Origin: Planctomycetaceae bacterium
GTDB taxonomy: Bacteria > Planctomycetota > Planctomycetia > Planctomycetales > Planctomycetaceae
Assembly: GCA_020426515.1 (NCBI GenBank)
Contig: JAGQPW010000042.1
Span: 1-38,578, forward strand
Reading direction: 5' to 3'
DNA length: 38,578 nt
Shown here: one piece after another, positions 1 through 7,446 of the stretch
Numbering within the stretch: the first letter of the stretch is position 1
Layout of the letters: every line of letters begins with the position of its first letter
Notes under the pieces: model-generated
The model's input: only the letters and a program-made list of their open reading frames with translations
Database searches by the model: none
Told to the model about the DNA's origin: nothing
Made by a program: the position numbers and the translations under genes

Positions 1-1120
1 CCAATTGCAGGCTGATTTCCGGAGTGGGATTGGCCACCTGGATCTTCTTCCAGGACTCCAGGACCAGCTGTGACAGCTGGCAATCCCGACGTTCCAGCCG
101 GATGGGAGCAGCGTAGTTGCGGACTTCTTCGTACAGCCGCTGCAGTTCCGACAAGGCCTTTTTGGCGCGATGGATCAATTCCACCTGTTGCTGGTCTTCC
201 CCGATGTCCAGTTCCAGCATTTCCAGGCACGCCTGAGATCGTTGCAGTGCATTGCGGCTTTCGTGAGCCAGACCAGTCATCATCTGGCCGACGGCGGCCA
301 GTCGCTCTGACTGCACGAGCTTGTACTCCGTTTCCTTCAGCTCGGTGATGTCGTTGCCAACGCTAAGGACTCCGACAACATCTCCATTGAAGTTCGTCAA
401 CCGTCGACCGGACCAGGTGATAATTCGCTCGCGCCCGGAGCGGGTCAGGATGGCATTGACGTTGTTGACCACCGGAGTCCCGGCGAGTGACATGTCGAAT
501 AGCTGTCGAATTGCCTCTCGGTCCCGATCCGGAATGAACGTGTCGAACCAGTTGAGTCCGACAGCTTCGTCGAGCGAATATCCGCTCAACTGTTCAAAAT
601 AGGGGTTGAATCGCTCAATGCGGCCTCGCGGGTCCAGCACCAGGATGATGGCGTGGGCCGTGTCGATCAGGCTGCGGCTGAAATCTCGCTCCTTCCGGAT
701 CTGTTCGGCAGCGCGGACCTGTTCGCTGATGTCGTGGATGATTCCGGTGAAGTACTTCTTGCCGTCCAGATTGACTTCACTCACGGCAAGGTCGACGGGG
801 ATCAGAGTGCCGTCTTTTTTTCGGGCCGTCACCTGCCGGCCAATGCCGATGATTCGGCGATGTTTCGTGCGGAGATAATTGGCGAGGTAACCGTCGTGTT
901 CGTTCTGGTACGGCGGCGGCATCAGCATGGAGACGTTCTTGCCGAGCACCTCTTCACGCGTGTATCCGAACAGCTTTTGGGTTGCGGGATTGGCGTGCTC
1001 AATAATGCCAGATGTATTGATGGTGATGATGCAGTCGACTGCAGTCTCGACCACAGCTCGAAGGAACCCTTCGGCGGCGAACGAATCGGCAACTTGGTTG
1101 TTGGTATGCGGCGTGTTCAT
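1..1120 (-). CDS. PAS-PAS sensor histidine kinase, C-terminus cut by window edge
   Basis: Reading left from the ATG at 1120, 373 codons stay open to the window edge. Residues about 14-130 form a PAS domain very like that of FixL (SMLMPPPYQNEHDGYL, then RIIGIGRQV and KKDG). A second PAS domain covers about 145-260. A HisKA dimerisation/phosphoacceptor segment follows, with GLAHESRNAL placing the phosphorylated histidine at His286. The ATP-binding HATPase domain must lie beyond base 1. No membrane segment is visible, so the kinase is probably cytosolic. The residue just before IIGIGR, where I recall the FixL haem histidine lying, is Arg89; His87 is two places earlier, so haem binding is doubtful. 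It is divergent from an NtrC-type regulator 145 bp away, its likely partner (inference). Confidence 0.9.
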   Translation of the reverse strand, partial: MNTPHTNNQVADSFAAEGFLRAVVETAVDCIITINTSGIIEHANPATQKLFGYTREEVLGKNVSMLMPPPYQNEHDGYLANYLRTKHRRIIGIGRQVTARKKDGTLIPVDLAVSEVNLDGKKYFTGIIHDISEQVRAAEQIRKERDFSRSLIDTAHAIILVLDPRGRIERFNPYFEQLSGYSLDEAVGLNWFDTFIPDRDREAIRQLFDMSLAGTPVVNNVNAILTRSGRERIITWSGRRLTNFNGDVVGVLSVGNDITELKETEYKLVQSERLAAVGQMMTGLAHESRNALQRSQACLEMLELDIGEDQQQVELIHRAKKALSELQRLYEEVRNYAAPIRLERRDCQLSQLVLESWKKIQVANPTPEISLQL

Positions 1121-1196
1121 GGGCGTATCTTAGGTCGGCCTGCAATTGAACAATGCGTGTGCCAAACACGAAAACTCTCGGAAGTTCTTTCTAATC

Positions 1197-1213
1197 AGGC
1201 ACGGGACGTGCGA
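1197..1213 (+). promoter_or_regulatory. candidate sigma-54 (-24/-12) promoter of the NtrC-type regulator
   Basis: The sequence holds AGGCACG, four bases, then GTGCG, against the consensus TGGCACG-N4-TTGCW. The invariant GG (1198-1199) and GC (1210-1211) are exactly ten bases apart. Transcription would start near 1223, about 43 bases before the ATG at 1266. By-eye call without experimental support. Confidence 0.35.
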
Positions 1214-1265
1214 TACTGCACAGATCTGGATGGGGACCCCCACTGATCAGCACGCTGAGGAACTG

Positions 1266-2678
1266 ATGCCGGACTTTTCACCAATCGATCTGTTGTTCGT
1301 GGAGGACGATGAGGACTTTCGCAGCATGGCGTCACAGTACATTACGCGCAAAGGCCACCATGTGTCTCAGTCACCCAATGGGCAGGATGCCTTGGTCCAG
1401 TTGCAGCGTCGGCGATTTGATGTGGCGATATTGGACATGAATCTTCCCGGCATTACCGGCTTGGAATTGCTGGACCGGTTACGTGAACAGCAGATTGAGA
1501 CGGAGGTTATCGTCTTGACGGGGCAGGCCACAGTGGAAAACGCTGTGGAGGCGATGAAACGAGGGGCCAGCGACTATCTCACCAAACCTTTCCCGCTTGC
1601 GGAGTTGGAACAACGGTGCCTGATGGCCGCCCAACGCGGCCAGTTGCGGCGCGAGAATGAACAGCTTCGAGAACTGTTGCAGCGCGAGCAACCGGCTTCT
1701 CGCATGCTGGGCGAATCGCCCGCGATGGAGGATGTGTTCCACTTGATTTCGCGAATTGCTCCAACCGACAAGGCTGTTCTCATCGAAGGGGAGAGTGGCA
1801 CGGGAAAGGAACTGGTCGCCCGGGCCATCCTGGAGCAAAGCCATCGTTGTGGCCGGCCCTTTGTCACGATCAACTGTGCCGCACTTCCGGAGTCGCTGGT
1901 GGAAAGTGAATTGTTCGGGCACGAGAAGGGGGCCTTTACGGGGGCCGCTTCACGCAAACAGGGACTGTTCGAAGTGGCTCACGGGGGGACGTTGTTCATT
2001 GATGAAATCGGTGAACTGGCACCTACACTGCAGCCCAAGATGCTGCGGATTCTTGAGGATGGAGTCCTCAGGCGTGTCGGATCGCATCAGGAGCGGCGTG
2101 TGAATGTGCGGATCATTGCCGCCACGAACCGTGACTTGAAGACTGAGGTTGAGGCCGGTCGATTTCGTGAGGACCTGTATTATCGCCTGAATGTGATGTC
2201 GATCATGCTGCCGCCGCTGCGGGAACGCGGGGATGATGTGCTGCTGATCGTGCAGAACATGCTGGGGACCGAGTGGGAACTGGACGAGGAGGCCCGCGCA
2301 GCCATCCTTGCCTATCACTGGCCAGGTAATGTCCGTCAACTGATCAATGCGATCGATCGGGCCATGGTGCTGGCCGACGACAAAGTTCTCACTATTGATG
2401 ATCTGCCTCGTGAAGTGGCCGAAAGTCTCAATTCCAATGGAACCTGGTCTGCGCCCACAGGTTCCGGGGATTCGGCTTCAGTATCGTTTCAGTCCAAGGC
2501 AGAAATGCCCGCCGATGATCTGGCCTCCATTGAGCGGGCGCACATCGTGGCGGTCCTGCGAAAGGAGGCCGGGAACAAAGCTCGAGCGGCCCGGGCGCTG
2601 GGGATCCATCGGCGGAAACTGTATCGGCTCATTGAGCGGTTCCAGATCGACCTGGACCTGACGGCCAGTCCCCAATAG
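1266..2678 (+). CDS. NtrC-family sigma-54-dependent response regulator
   Basis: This 470-residue protein should activate sigma-54 promoters when phosphorylated. It has a receiver domain (about 8-120, phospho-Asp57 in ILDMN, Lys107 in LTKPF), then an AAA+ domain with Walker A GESGTGKE (175-182), the sigma-54-contacting GAFTGA loop (222-227) and Walker B TLFIDE (about 242-247). A C-terminal Fis-type helix-turn-helix follows (ARAARALGIHRRKLYRLIERF region). The start at 1266 is preferred over an in-frame start at 1146 because GAGGAA lies a few bases before it and the receiver fold begins right after it; the earlier start adds 40 residues unlike any domain. It is divergent from the PAS kinase and followed by a lone receiver protein, which suggests one signalling locus. 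Confidence 0.93.
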   Translation: MPDFSPIDLLFVEDDEDFRSMASQYITRKGHHVSQSPNGQDALVQLQRRRFDVAILDMNLPGITGLELLDRLREQQIETEVIVLTGQATVENAVEAMKRGASDYLTKPFPLAELEQRCLMAAQRGQLRRENEQLRELLQREQPASRMLGESPAMEDVFHLISRIAPTDKAVLIEGESGTGKELVARAILEQSHRCGRPFVTINCAALPESLVESELFGHEKGAFTGAASRKQGLFEVAHGGTLFIDEIGELAPTLQPKMLRILEDGVLRRVGSHQERRVNVRIIAATNRDLKTEVEAGRFREDLYYRLNVMSIMLPPLRERGDDVLLIVQNMLGTEWELDEEARAAILAYHWPGNVRQLINAIDRAMVLADDKVLTIDDLPREVAESLNSNGTWSAPTGSGDSASVSFQSKAEMPADDLASIERAHIVAVLRKEAGNKARAARALGIHRRKLYRLIERFQIDLDLTASPQ

Positions 2679-2834
2679 CGCGAGAGTGGCCGCAAAATCG
2701 CGCGCATGCAATCCGCTTTCTGGTGTGCGAAAAATGGGCGGCTGTTGTGCAGGTGTGGTCATCCGCGCGCCTGTGGCGGGTTGGGGCGCTGGACACGCAG
2801 GGTGTTCCGAATCCGTGACAATGTTGTCGGTGTC

Positions 2835-2863
2835 TTCAACTCTACGGGAGTTCGGTCTAGAAT
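2835..2863 (+). promoter_or_regulatory. candidate sigma-70-type promoter of the lone receiver gene
   Basis: TAGAAT (2858-2863, five of six matches to TATAAT) lies 17 bases after TTCAAC (2835-2840, three of six matches to TTGACA) and about 64 bases upstream of the ATG at 2927. The -10 is good and the -35 is weak. Confidence 0.3.
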
Positions 2864-2926
2864 CAGGCGCTGCGGTGTCCCTGTTCCGGGCATCACACTG
2901 CTGACTGTGTCGACGAAAGTATCAAC

Positions 2927-3388
2927 ATGAGTGACCTTGATTCTCCTGTGGGCCGTATCCTCGTGGCTGATGACAACGAGCCAAACCGCGAGCTGCTGGA
3001 AGCCTACCTCAGCGGGGATGGGCATGAAATTCTCATGGCTGCAGATGGTCGGGAGACCTTGGAGAAGGCTCTGTCGGAGCAACCGGACCTGATTCTGCTG
3101 GATGTGATGATGCCCCGCTTGAGCGGATTTGAGGTCTGTCAGCAGTTGAAGCAGCAGGAAGCCACGCGAAATATTCCCATTCTGATGGTAACCGCGCTGA
3201 AGGAGCCGGGGGATATTGAGAAGGCGGTGGCTGCGGGGGCTGACGACTTTCTGACCAAGCCGGTCCACCGTCTGGAACTGAAGACACGAGTTCGTTCGCT
3301 ATTGCGGGTGCGGCACCTGACGAATGAGCGAGATCGGCTGCTGGCGTATCTCGCGGAAGTCGATGCCGGCACAGACGTGCGTCCGTAG
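2927..3388 (+). CDS. single-domain response regulator (REC)
   Basis: This 153-residue protein is a receiver domain with almost nothing else. It shows the acidic pair DD early (ILVADDNEPNRELL), the phospho-acceptor Asp in LILLDVMMPRLSGFE, a Thr in MVTALKE and the conserved Lys in FLTKPVHRLELKTRVRSLL. The short tail after the last helix (RHLTNERDRLLAYLAEVD) may be a coiled coil. The pattern after the Lys resembles receivers attached to diguanylate cyclases or hybrid kinases, but no output domain is present. It could pass phosphate in a relay or act by protein contact. Its position just after the NtrC-type gene suggests, but does not prove, a link to that system. Confidence 0.9.
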   Translation: MSDLDSPVGRILVADDNEPNRELLEAYLSGDGHEILMAADGRETLEKALSEQPDLILLDVMMPRLSGFEVCQQLKQQEATRNIPILMVTALKEPGDIEKAVAAGADDFLTKPVHRLELKTRVRSLLRVRHLTNERDRLLAYLAEVDAGTDVRP

Positions 3389-3801
3389 TTCTCGTTGGCG
3401 TCTGACGGGCGGAATGCTCGTTGTGAATTCAGCAGGCAAACGACGGTCGGTTCTCCCTCTGCGCGAAGTGCTGAGGGTTCTCTCCATACACGCGTCGTCA
3501 CAGGTCGAGTTCACGGCTCTGATCATCAGCCCGGTGCCGGTGGCATCCAGGAGCCGTCATCTCTTCGAGGATGCGCGAGGTTCAACGCTTGGGGGCAGGA
3601 GTGCGCCACTGCCTCGGCGCGACTTCTGCTCAGCTGTTCTCTGAGGAGAAGCCCTGGAGCCGGAGTTCCGTTGCCGGTTGCACGTAAGAAATATCGTCCC
3701 GGCGTAGCTTCACCAACGCGTTTCCGCTGCTAAACTGATTCACATCAAGCATCTTTCATGGGTGCGTCCGTTCTCCGCTTCCCTTCTTATGTGAAATATC
3801 C
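3389..3801. other. 413-bp intergenic stretch, no gene seen
   Basis: No reading frame here has the codon pattern or domain content of a real protein; the longest open frame is low-complexity Arg/Ser/Gly sequence typical of chance GC-rich ORFs. No strong hairpin, repeat or clear promoter was seen. The promoter of the following zinc-ribbon gene presumably lies at its right end. Confidence 0.5.
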
Positions 3802-4602
3802 ATGCCTCTGAAAGCGACGTGTTCCAGCTGCGGCAAGACGTTTGGGGTTCCGGACAGATTTGCTGGCAAGCGATTCAAATGCAAGAACTGCGGCGAACCA
3901 GTGCAAGCCCCTGAGCTGGAAGCCGATGACGATTTGTTCGACGACATGGATTTCGGCGGAGGGGAAACGGTTCAGGAAGACCTACCGCCCAAGTCTCAGA
4001 AGTCTGGCAAATCGAAGAAATCGAAGAAGTCCAAAAAGGGCGGTGGCAGCCGCATTGCCGTCATTGCAGGAGCATCGGTTGCCGGGTTCTTTGCGCTCAT
4101 GGTGGCCGTTGGGGTGATCGTGAAACTTGCTCCCTTGCTTGCCAGCATGGCCACACCTCTCAGCTGGCAGGAATACACGACTCCCGATGGCGTGGTCACG
4201 CTGCAGATGCCCGGCGCCGTGAAGACAGTGAAGGTGGGGATGGCTGCACCGGGGGCTCAAAGCCTGGGAGTGGAGACGCGGCGTTTCGCTTGTGTTGTGG
4301 TCATCGAACCGATTCCGGCACAAGTACGCGACATTCCCGAGGCGGAGATGATTGATGCGCTGTCATCTGCCATTGGCATGACCCCCGGCGTTTCCAATGT
4401 GGGAGGGCTGACGGTTGCTGGCAAGCAGGGAGTGCAATTCGATCGAGTGGTCGGGGAACTGCATTCGGAGGCCCGCGCGTTCAAGAGCGGCAACAATTTC
4501 TACACCGTGACGTTTGCCTATAAAGGCAGTCCCAATACAAGTGTCCGGGACAAATTGTTCAACTCGGTCCGGGTCAACGAATCGTCCGGCGCCATGCCGT
4601 GA
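3802..4602 (+). CDS. zinc-ribbon, single-pass membrane protein of unknown function
   Basis: 266 residues. An N-terminal zinc ribbon has two CxxC knuckles at Cys7/Cys10 and Cys27/Cys30 (CSSCGKTF and CKNCGEP). An acidic stretch (about 40-60) and a very lysine-rich linker (about 62-82, SGKSKKSKKSKKGGG) follow, then one hydrophobic helix (about 85-108) and a C-terminal domain of about 155 residues of no family I recognise. The charge pattern suggests a cytosolic N-terminus and an exported C-terminus. Zinc ribbon plus linker plus membrane segment is a common planctomycete design. The C-terminal half contains PDGVVTLQMPG and an ending NSVRV that resemble the lipoprotein at 29491, which also has similar short domains; the likeness is weak. 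No function can be assigned. Confidence 0.8.
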   Translation: MPLKATCSSCGKTFGVPDRFAGKRFKCKNCGEPVQAPELEADDDLFDDMDFGGGETVQEDLPPKSQKSGKSKKSKKSKKGGGSRIAVIAGASVAGFFALMVAVGVIVKLAPLLASMATPLSWQEYTTPDGVVTLQMPGAVKTVKVGMAAPGAQSLGVETRRFACVVVIEPIPAQVRDIPEAEMIDALSSAIGMTPGVSNVGGLTVAGKQGVQFDRVVGELHSEARAFKSGNNFYTVTFAYKGSPNTSVRDKLFNSVRVNESSGAMP

Positions 4603-4646
4603 ATGCGGTATGAATCACTGCGAGTTGATGCGTCAGCCGCACCCGC

Positions 4647-4675
4647 TCGACACTCCGCGGAGTCTGCTTTAGAGT
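4647..4675 (+). promoter_or_regulatory. candidate sigma-70-type promoter of pgk
   Basis: TCGACA (4647-4652, five of six to TTGACA) and TAGAGT (4670-4675, four of six to TATAAT) are separated by exactly 17 bases, about 50 bases upstream of the pgk start. By-eye call. Confidence 0.4.
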
Positions 4676-4725
4676 ACCGCGCAGAGAGTGTCCTCCCGGC
4701 GTAATTCTGAATTGAGGAAGTAGTC

Positions 4726-5907
4726 ATGGCGAAGCTCAGCATCGCGGATGTCGATGTCTCCGGAAAAACCGTTCTGATGCGAGTGGACTTCAACGTCCCG
4801 CTCGACAACGGGTGTATTACCGACGATCGCCGCATTGAGATGGCGCTCCCTTCCATTCGTTCGGTCCTCGACCGGGGCGGCAAGCTGATCTTGTGCAGCC
4901 ACCTGGGCCGGCCCAAGTCCAACGACGACAAGAGCTGCAGCATGCAGCCAACGGCCGCTCGGTTGGGAGAACTGCTGGGGCGCCCGGTGCAGTTCGCTTG
5001 TGACACCGTCGGTGACGATGCTGCTGCCAAGGTGCAGAGCCTGCAGGCAGGTGATGTGCTGGTTCTCGAAAACCTGCGTTTCAACGATGGCGAAAAGAAG
5101 GGGGACAGCGAGTTCGCTGGCAAGCTGGCATCCTTCGCCGACATCTACTGCAACGATGCGTTTGGAACCTGCCACCGGACCGATGCGTCGATGTACGCCC
5201 TGCCACTGGCCATGGGCGACAAGCCCAAGGTGGTCGGTTTCCTCGTCGAGAAGGAAATCAAGTACCTGAAGGAAGCGATCGACTCACCGCAACGTCCCTT
5301 TGTGGCGATCCTCGGCGGGGCCAAGGTTTCGGACAAGATCAACGTGATCAAGAACCTGCTCAACGTCTGCGACAAGATCCTCATCGGCGGAGCCATGGCC
5401 TATACATTCTCGCTCGCTCAGGGCGGACAGGTTGGCAAGAGCCTCGTCGAAAAGGACAAGCTTGATCTGGCTCGTGAGCTGCTCTCCATTGGCGGCGACA
5501 AACTGGTTCTCCCTGTTGATACCCACTGTGGCGACGACTTCAGCGGCAGCTGCAACAAGGTTGTCGTGAAGGCTGGCGAGATTCCCGATGGCTTTGAAGG
5601 TCTCGACATTGGCCCCGAAACAGCCAACCTGTTCTCCAGCATCATTGCCGATGCGAAGACTGTCGTCTGGAACGGCCCGATGGGCGTATTCGAAATGCCT
5701 CCGTTCGATGCCGGAACCCGCGCTGTGGCCAATGCCGTTGCGAACTCCGATGCCGTGAGTATCATCGGTGGAGGTGACAGTGCCGCTGCCATTCAGCAGT
5801 TCGGTCTGGCCGACAAGGTCTCGCACGTGAGCACCGGCGGCGGAGCCAGCCTGGAAATGCTCGAAGGCCGTCCCTTCCAGGCTGTTGATGTGCTGACCGA
5901 GAAATAA
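4726..5907 (+). CDS. pgk: phosphoglycerate kinase
   Basis: 393 residues, the usual length. The enzyme interconverts 1,3-bisphosphoglycerate plus ADP and 3-phosphoglycerate plus ATP in cytosolic glycolysis and gluconeogenesis. The hallmark N-terminal RVDFNVPLD segment is at about 19-27, followed by [14 protein letters not shown], the hinge region GGAKVSDKI, the nucleotide-binding region ending WNGPMGVFE, and the C-terminal GGGDSAAA and STGGGASLE motifs. The ATG at 4726 follows GAGGAAG at a normal spacing. It stands alone between a candidate promoter and a strong hairpin terminator, so it is probably a single-gene transcript. The second glycolytic enzyme here, pgi, is 30 kb away and not linked. 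Confidence 0.98.
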   Translation: MAKLSIADVDVSGKTVLMRVDFNVPLDNGCITDDRRIEMALPSIRSVLDRGGKLILCSHLGRPKSNDDKSCSMQPTAARLGELLGRPVQFACDTVGDDAAAKVQSLQAGDVLVLENLRFNDGEKKGDSEFAGKLASFADIYCNDAFGTCHRTDASMYALPLAMGDKPKVVGFLVEKEIKYLKEAIDSPQRPFVAILGGAKVSDKINVIKNLLNVCDKILIGGAMAYTFSLAQGGQVGKSLVEKDKLDLARELLSIGGDKLVLPVDTHCGDDFSGSCNKVVVKAGEIPDGFEGLDIGPETANLFSSIIADAKTVVWNGPMGVFEMPPFDAGTRAVANAVANSDAVSIIGGGDSAAAIQQFGLADKVSHVSTGGGASLEMLEGRPFQAVDVLTEK

Positions 5908-5944
5908 GCGGCTCGCTGGCCTCACGATCAGCTGTCGGAAATTG

Positions 5945-5984
5945 AACAGAGCCTGCATTCCTCGCGAATGCAGGCTCTGTTTGT
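5945..5984 (+). terminator. hairpin terminator after pgk
   Basis: A perfect 16-bp inverted repeat (5945-5960 with 5966-5981, AACAGAGCCTGCATTC and its complement) with a 5-base loop CTCGC is followed by TTGT. The stem flanks are A and T rich, so it could work in both directions. It lies 37 bp after the pgk stop. Confidence 0.85.
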
Positions 5985-5997
5985 ATGCAGCTGGTGA

Positions 5998-6226
5998 GGT
6001 GCCACCGGCTGCTCGTCAGCCAGTGCGAGTCCATGCCGGTCTATCGGGTGGCCCAAGTTGGTTTCCAACTTGGGGCGACGCAGTCGCATGAAGGTTGGCC
6101 GCAAACAGCACCTCCAAGGCCTGTCGGCCCCCAACGGTTGCGGGGCCACCGGGGTCACCCAGCGGAGTAACAGCCCCGGATGCCAGTGGAGCCCCATTCA
6201 CTGGCTGACAAGCAGCCAGTGGCACC
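5998..6226. repeat. 229-bp non-coding element bounded by 28-bp inverted repeats
   Basis: The 28 bases at 5998-6025 are the reverse complement of 6199-6226 with two mismatches; both arms contain the core CACTGGCTGAC and end in GTGGCACC. The right arm is itself a 9-bp hairpin (CACTGGCTG, loop ACAAG, CAGCCAGTG). No gene lies between. It could be a MITE-like or REP-like dispersed element, or the degraded end of the cassette array. Its right arm overlaps the last bases of attC site 2, and GGGTGCCACTGG of that arm recurs inside attC site 2 (- strand, 6267-6256). Confidence 0.7.
6052..6074. repeat. 10-bp perfect hairpin inside the element
   Basis: CCCAAGTTGG (6052-6061), loop TTT, CCAACTTGGG (6065-6074). 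There is no T run after it on either strand, so it is probably a structural part of the repeat element rather than a terminator. Confidence 0.7.
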
Positions 6227-6282
6227 CAACAGAGCCCACACTCGATGCCACAGTTCCAGTGGCACCCGGCGCATGGTTAGGC
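6224..6282 (-). other. attC recombination site 2 (59 bp)
   Basis: Read on the - strand, it begins GCCTAAC (6282-6276) and ends GTTGGGT (6230-6224), both exact matches to the RYYYAAC and GTTRRRY cores; the two cores pair at 7 of 7 positions (two G-T). Three-base spacers follow on both sides, then a short stem GC-CC/GGGC with one extra G bulged from the left arm, as expected for the extrahelical base in attC, then an inner stem TGCCAC/GTGGCA with a 7-base loop. Its right end merges into the inverted-repeat element. It begins 14 bases after the stop of the cassette 2 ORF. Confidence 0.75.
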
Positions 6283-6296
6283 AGCGTCATCATGGG

Positions 6297-6623
6297 TCAA
6301 AGTAAATCATGCTCTGCTAGAGCGTCACTCCAAATCACGTCCTTGCTCTCCTGGAAGTATCTCCGCAACACCTCCTGGACCTGAACGCTCTCAACCTCGC
6401 CGCGAGCAATCGCATCCAAGAGTAATCGTGAATCCCCTGAACTCATCTTCCTGGCGGACTCCACGTGACAGCAGCCATAGCCATCGAATGAAATCCTGCG
6501 AATGGAAACTGTGCCGGTATCATCCGTGTCGAAGTCCGCGAATACACTCCCTCCCTGCAAAGACAGACAAAAGCTGCATGGGCGGGTCGGCATCACCGGA
6601 AATGTCTCAACTGCGATGCTCAT
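6297..6623 (-). CDS. integron cassette 2 protein, unknown function
   Basis: 108 residues, starting at an ATG 15 bases after the GTTAGGC cassette boundary and ending 14 bases before attC 2, so the ORF fills its cassette. No family is recognised. The protein is soluble, with several cysteines (PCSFCLSL near 15-22 and YGCCHVE near 50) and an acidic segment (VFADFDTDDTG). The C-terminal half (SGDSRLLLDAIARGEVESVQVQEVLRRYF) looks helical. No signal peptide or membrane helix is seen. There is no clear Shine-Dalgarno sequence, as is frequent in cassettes. It presumably depends on the promoter beside intI for expression. The reading frame could be wrong, but the fit to the cassette boundaries argues for it. 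Confidence 0.7.
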   Translation of the reverse strand: MSIAVETFPVMPTRPCSFCLSLQGGSVFADFDTDDTGTVSIRRISFDGYGCCHVESARKMSSGDSRLLLDAIARGEVESVQVQEVLRRYFQESKDVIWSDALAEHDLL

Positions 6624-6637
6624 GGTGTGGTCGAGCG

Positions 6638-6727
6638 GCCTAACGCCTGCCGTAACCGGGCACGAACGGAAGACTTTAATTTCAGTTGCCGCGTGATTGA
6701 GTGATCCGGTTCACGGCTTTGTTATGG
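6638..6727 (-). other. attC recombination site 1 (90 bp)
   Basis: On the - strand it runs from CCATAAC (6727-6721) to GTTAGGC (6644-6638). The inner arms are GCCGTGAACCGG (6717-6706) and CCGGTTACGGC (6659-6649). They pair perfectly over 11 bp except for one unpaired G in the left arm, the extrahelical base typical of attC. About 46 bases form the variable terminal structure. The stop codon TAA of the cassette 1 gene lies inside the left core. Confidence 0.88.
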
Positions 6728-7303
6728 CTTGCTCAGTTTGATTTCGCCGAACGTCATGAAGACCAACGCCGTACCGGCTGGCCCACGGTAAGCACCGTTC
6801 GCCTCCCCTAATCGGGCCGCGACGGCGGTAAACTCCCAAGCTTCATCCTCTGTGCACTCTACCATTCTTTCGGTGTATCGGGACAAGCCGTTGTCCAATC
6901 CGAATTGTCTGGCTAAGGCAGCGTGCTTGCTGAGTGGCTCAGCAACTGACGGGTGATCCCAGCCCCAGAGGAAGGTTCCGTTCTCAGTGTTGTAGGTGCC
7001 CACGATTTGCATATCGGCCTCGGCGATGGCCCCATCGGCAAACGTGAAATTGATACGGCCAGTATCCTGATCGGCGGCCCAATTTTCCTCGTCACCGAGA
7101 TGCCATGTCGAACTATGTGCCGCGGTTTGAGTGCGAAGCCCTTCAAGTGATTGTTGGATGTAAATCTTAGGGTCCATTTTTGCCTCGGTAGATGCTGAAT
7201 CGGACAGGTCGGGCGAAGTGCCAGACGGTTGTAGATCGCACCCAAGCAGCATCACTGCCGTGGCAAGAAGTGGCAGGCGAGCGGCGATCATAGATTGAGC
7301 CAT
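6722..7303 (-). CDS. integron cassette 1: predicted lipoprotein, DUF6882-like
   Basis: 193 residues from the ATG at 7303, which sits inside the GTTATGG cassette boundary. This start gives a clean lipoprotein signal peptide, MAQSMIAARLPLL...MLLGC, with a lipobox LLGC and lipidation at Cys22. A longer in-frame start at 7351 would read through the attI region and bury the signal. The mature part has TWHLGDEENWAADQDTGRINF, a QIVGTYNTENGTFLWGWDHP segment and a C-terminal AVAARLGEANGAYRGPAG segment. This resembles, from memory, the DUF6882 family of unknown function. The TAA stop lies within attC 1. No Shine-Dalgarno sequence is seen; transcription would come from the promoter at 7372-7400, giving a leader of about 60 bases. 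Confidence 0.8.
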   Translation of the reverse strand: MAQSMIAARLPLLATAVMLLGCDLQPSGTSPDLSDSASTEAKMDPKIYIQQSLEGLRTQTAAHSSTWHLGDEENWAADQDTGRINFTFADGAIAEADMQIVGTYNTENGTFLWGWDHPSVAEPLSKHAALARQFGLDNGLSRYTERMVECTEDEAWEFTAVAARLGEANGAYRGPAGTALVFMTFGEIKLSKP

Positions 7304-7361
7304 AACTAATTGATAGACAGAAGTCGGCTTCTGTGTATTGGGAGTTGACATTCTGTGTAAC
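7300..7361 (-). other. attI-like insertion site beside intI
   Basis: The region between intI and cassette 1 ends at the GTTATGG core (7306-7300). It holds two exact copies of TACACAGAA on the - strand (7359-7351 and 7337-7329), 22 bases apart, and an AGAAG/CTTCT inverted pair next to the second. attI sites of known integrons carry integrase-binding direct repeats upstream of the core, so these are candidates. A second weaker core, GTTACAC, lies at 7361-7355. The left limit of function is unknown. Confidence 0.6.
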
Positions 7362-7371
7362 GCGACGGATC

Positions 7372-7400
7372 ATCGTACGCTGATGGATTGGGGTTGTCAA
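7372..7400 (-). promoter_or_regulatory. candidate cassette promoter Pc
   Basis: On the - strand, TTGACA (7400-7395, six of six) is 17 bases from TACGAT (7377-7372, four of six). Transcription would start near 7365 and run into cassette 1, about 62 bases before its ATG. The position between intI and attI and the direction match the Pc promoter of known integrons. Confidence 0.65.
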
Positions 7401-7446
7401 TCAGGGAGGGTGTGTTTCGGTCATCTTGCAGACTGCGGGGCCGCTC

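Noticed and set aside
1146-1265. 40-residue N-terminal extension of the NtrC-type regulator
   Set aside because: The extension covers the candidate promoter, has no conserved sequence, and a Shine-Dalgarno sequence precedes the ATG at 1266.
5985-6230. A third complete cassette at the array end
   Set aside because: No ORF and no second attC (no GTTRRRY core) was found between attC 2 and the pgk terminator; kept only as a possible remnant.
7355-7361. GTTACAC as the true attI core
   Set aside because: It does not match the left core of attC 1, whereas GTTATGG at 7306-7300 matches exactly.
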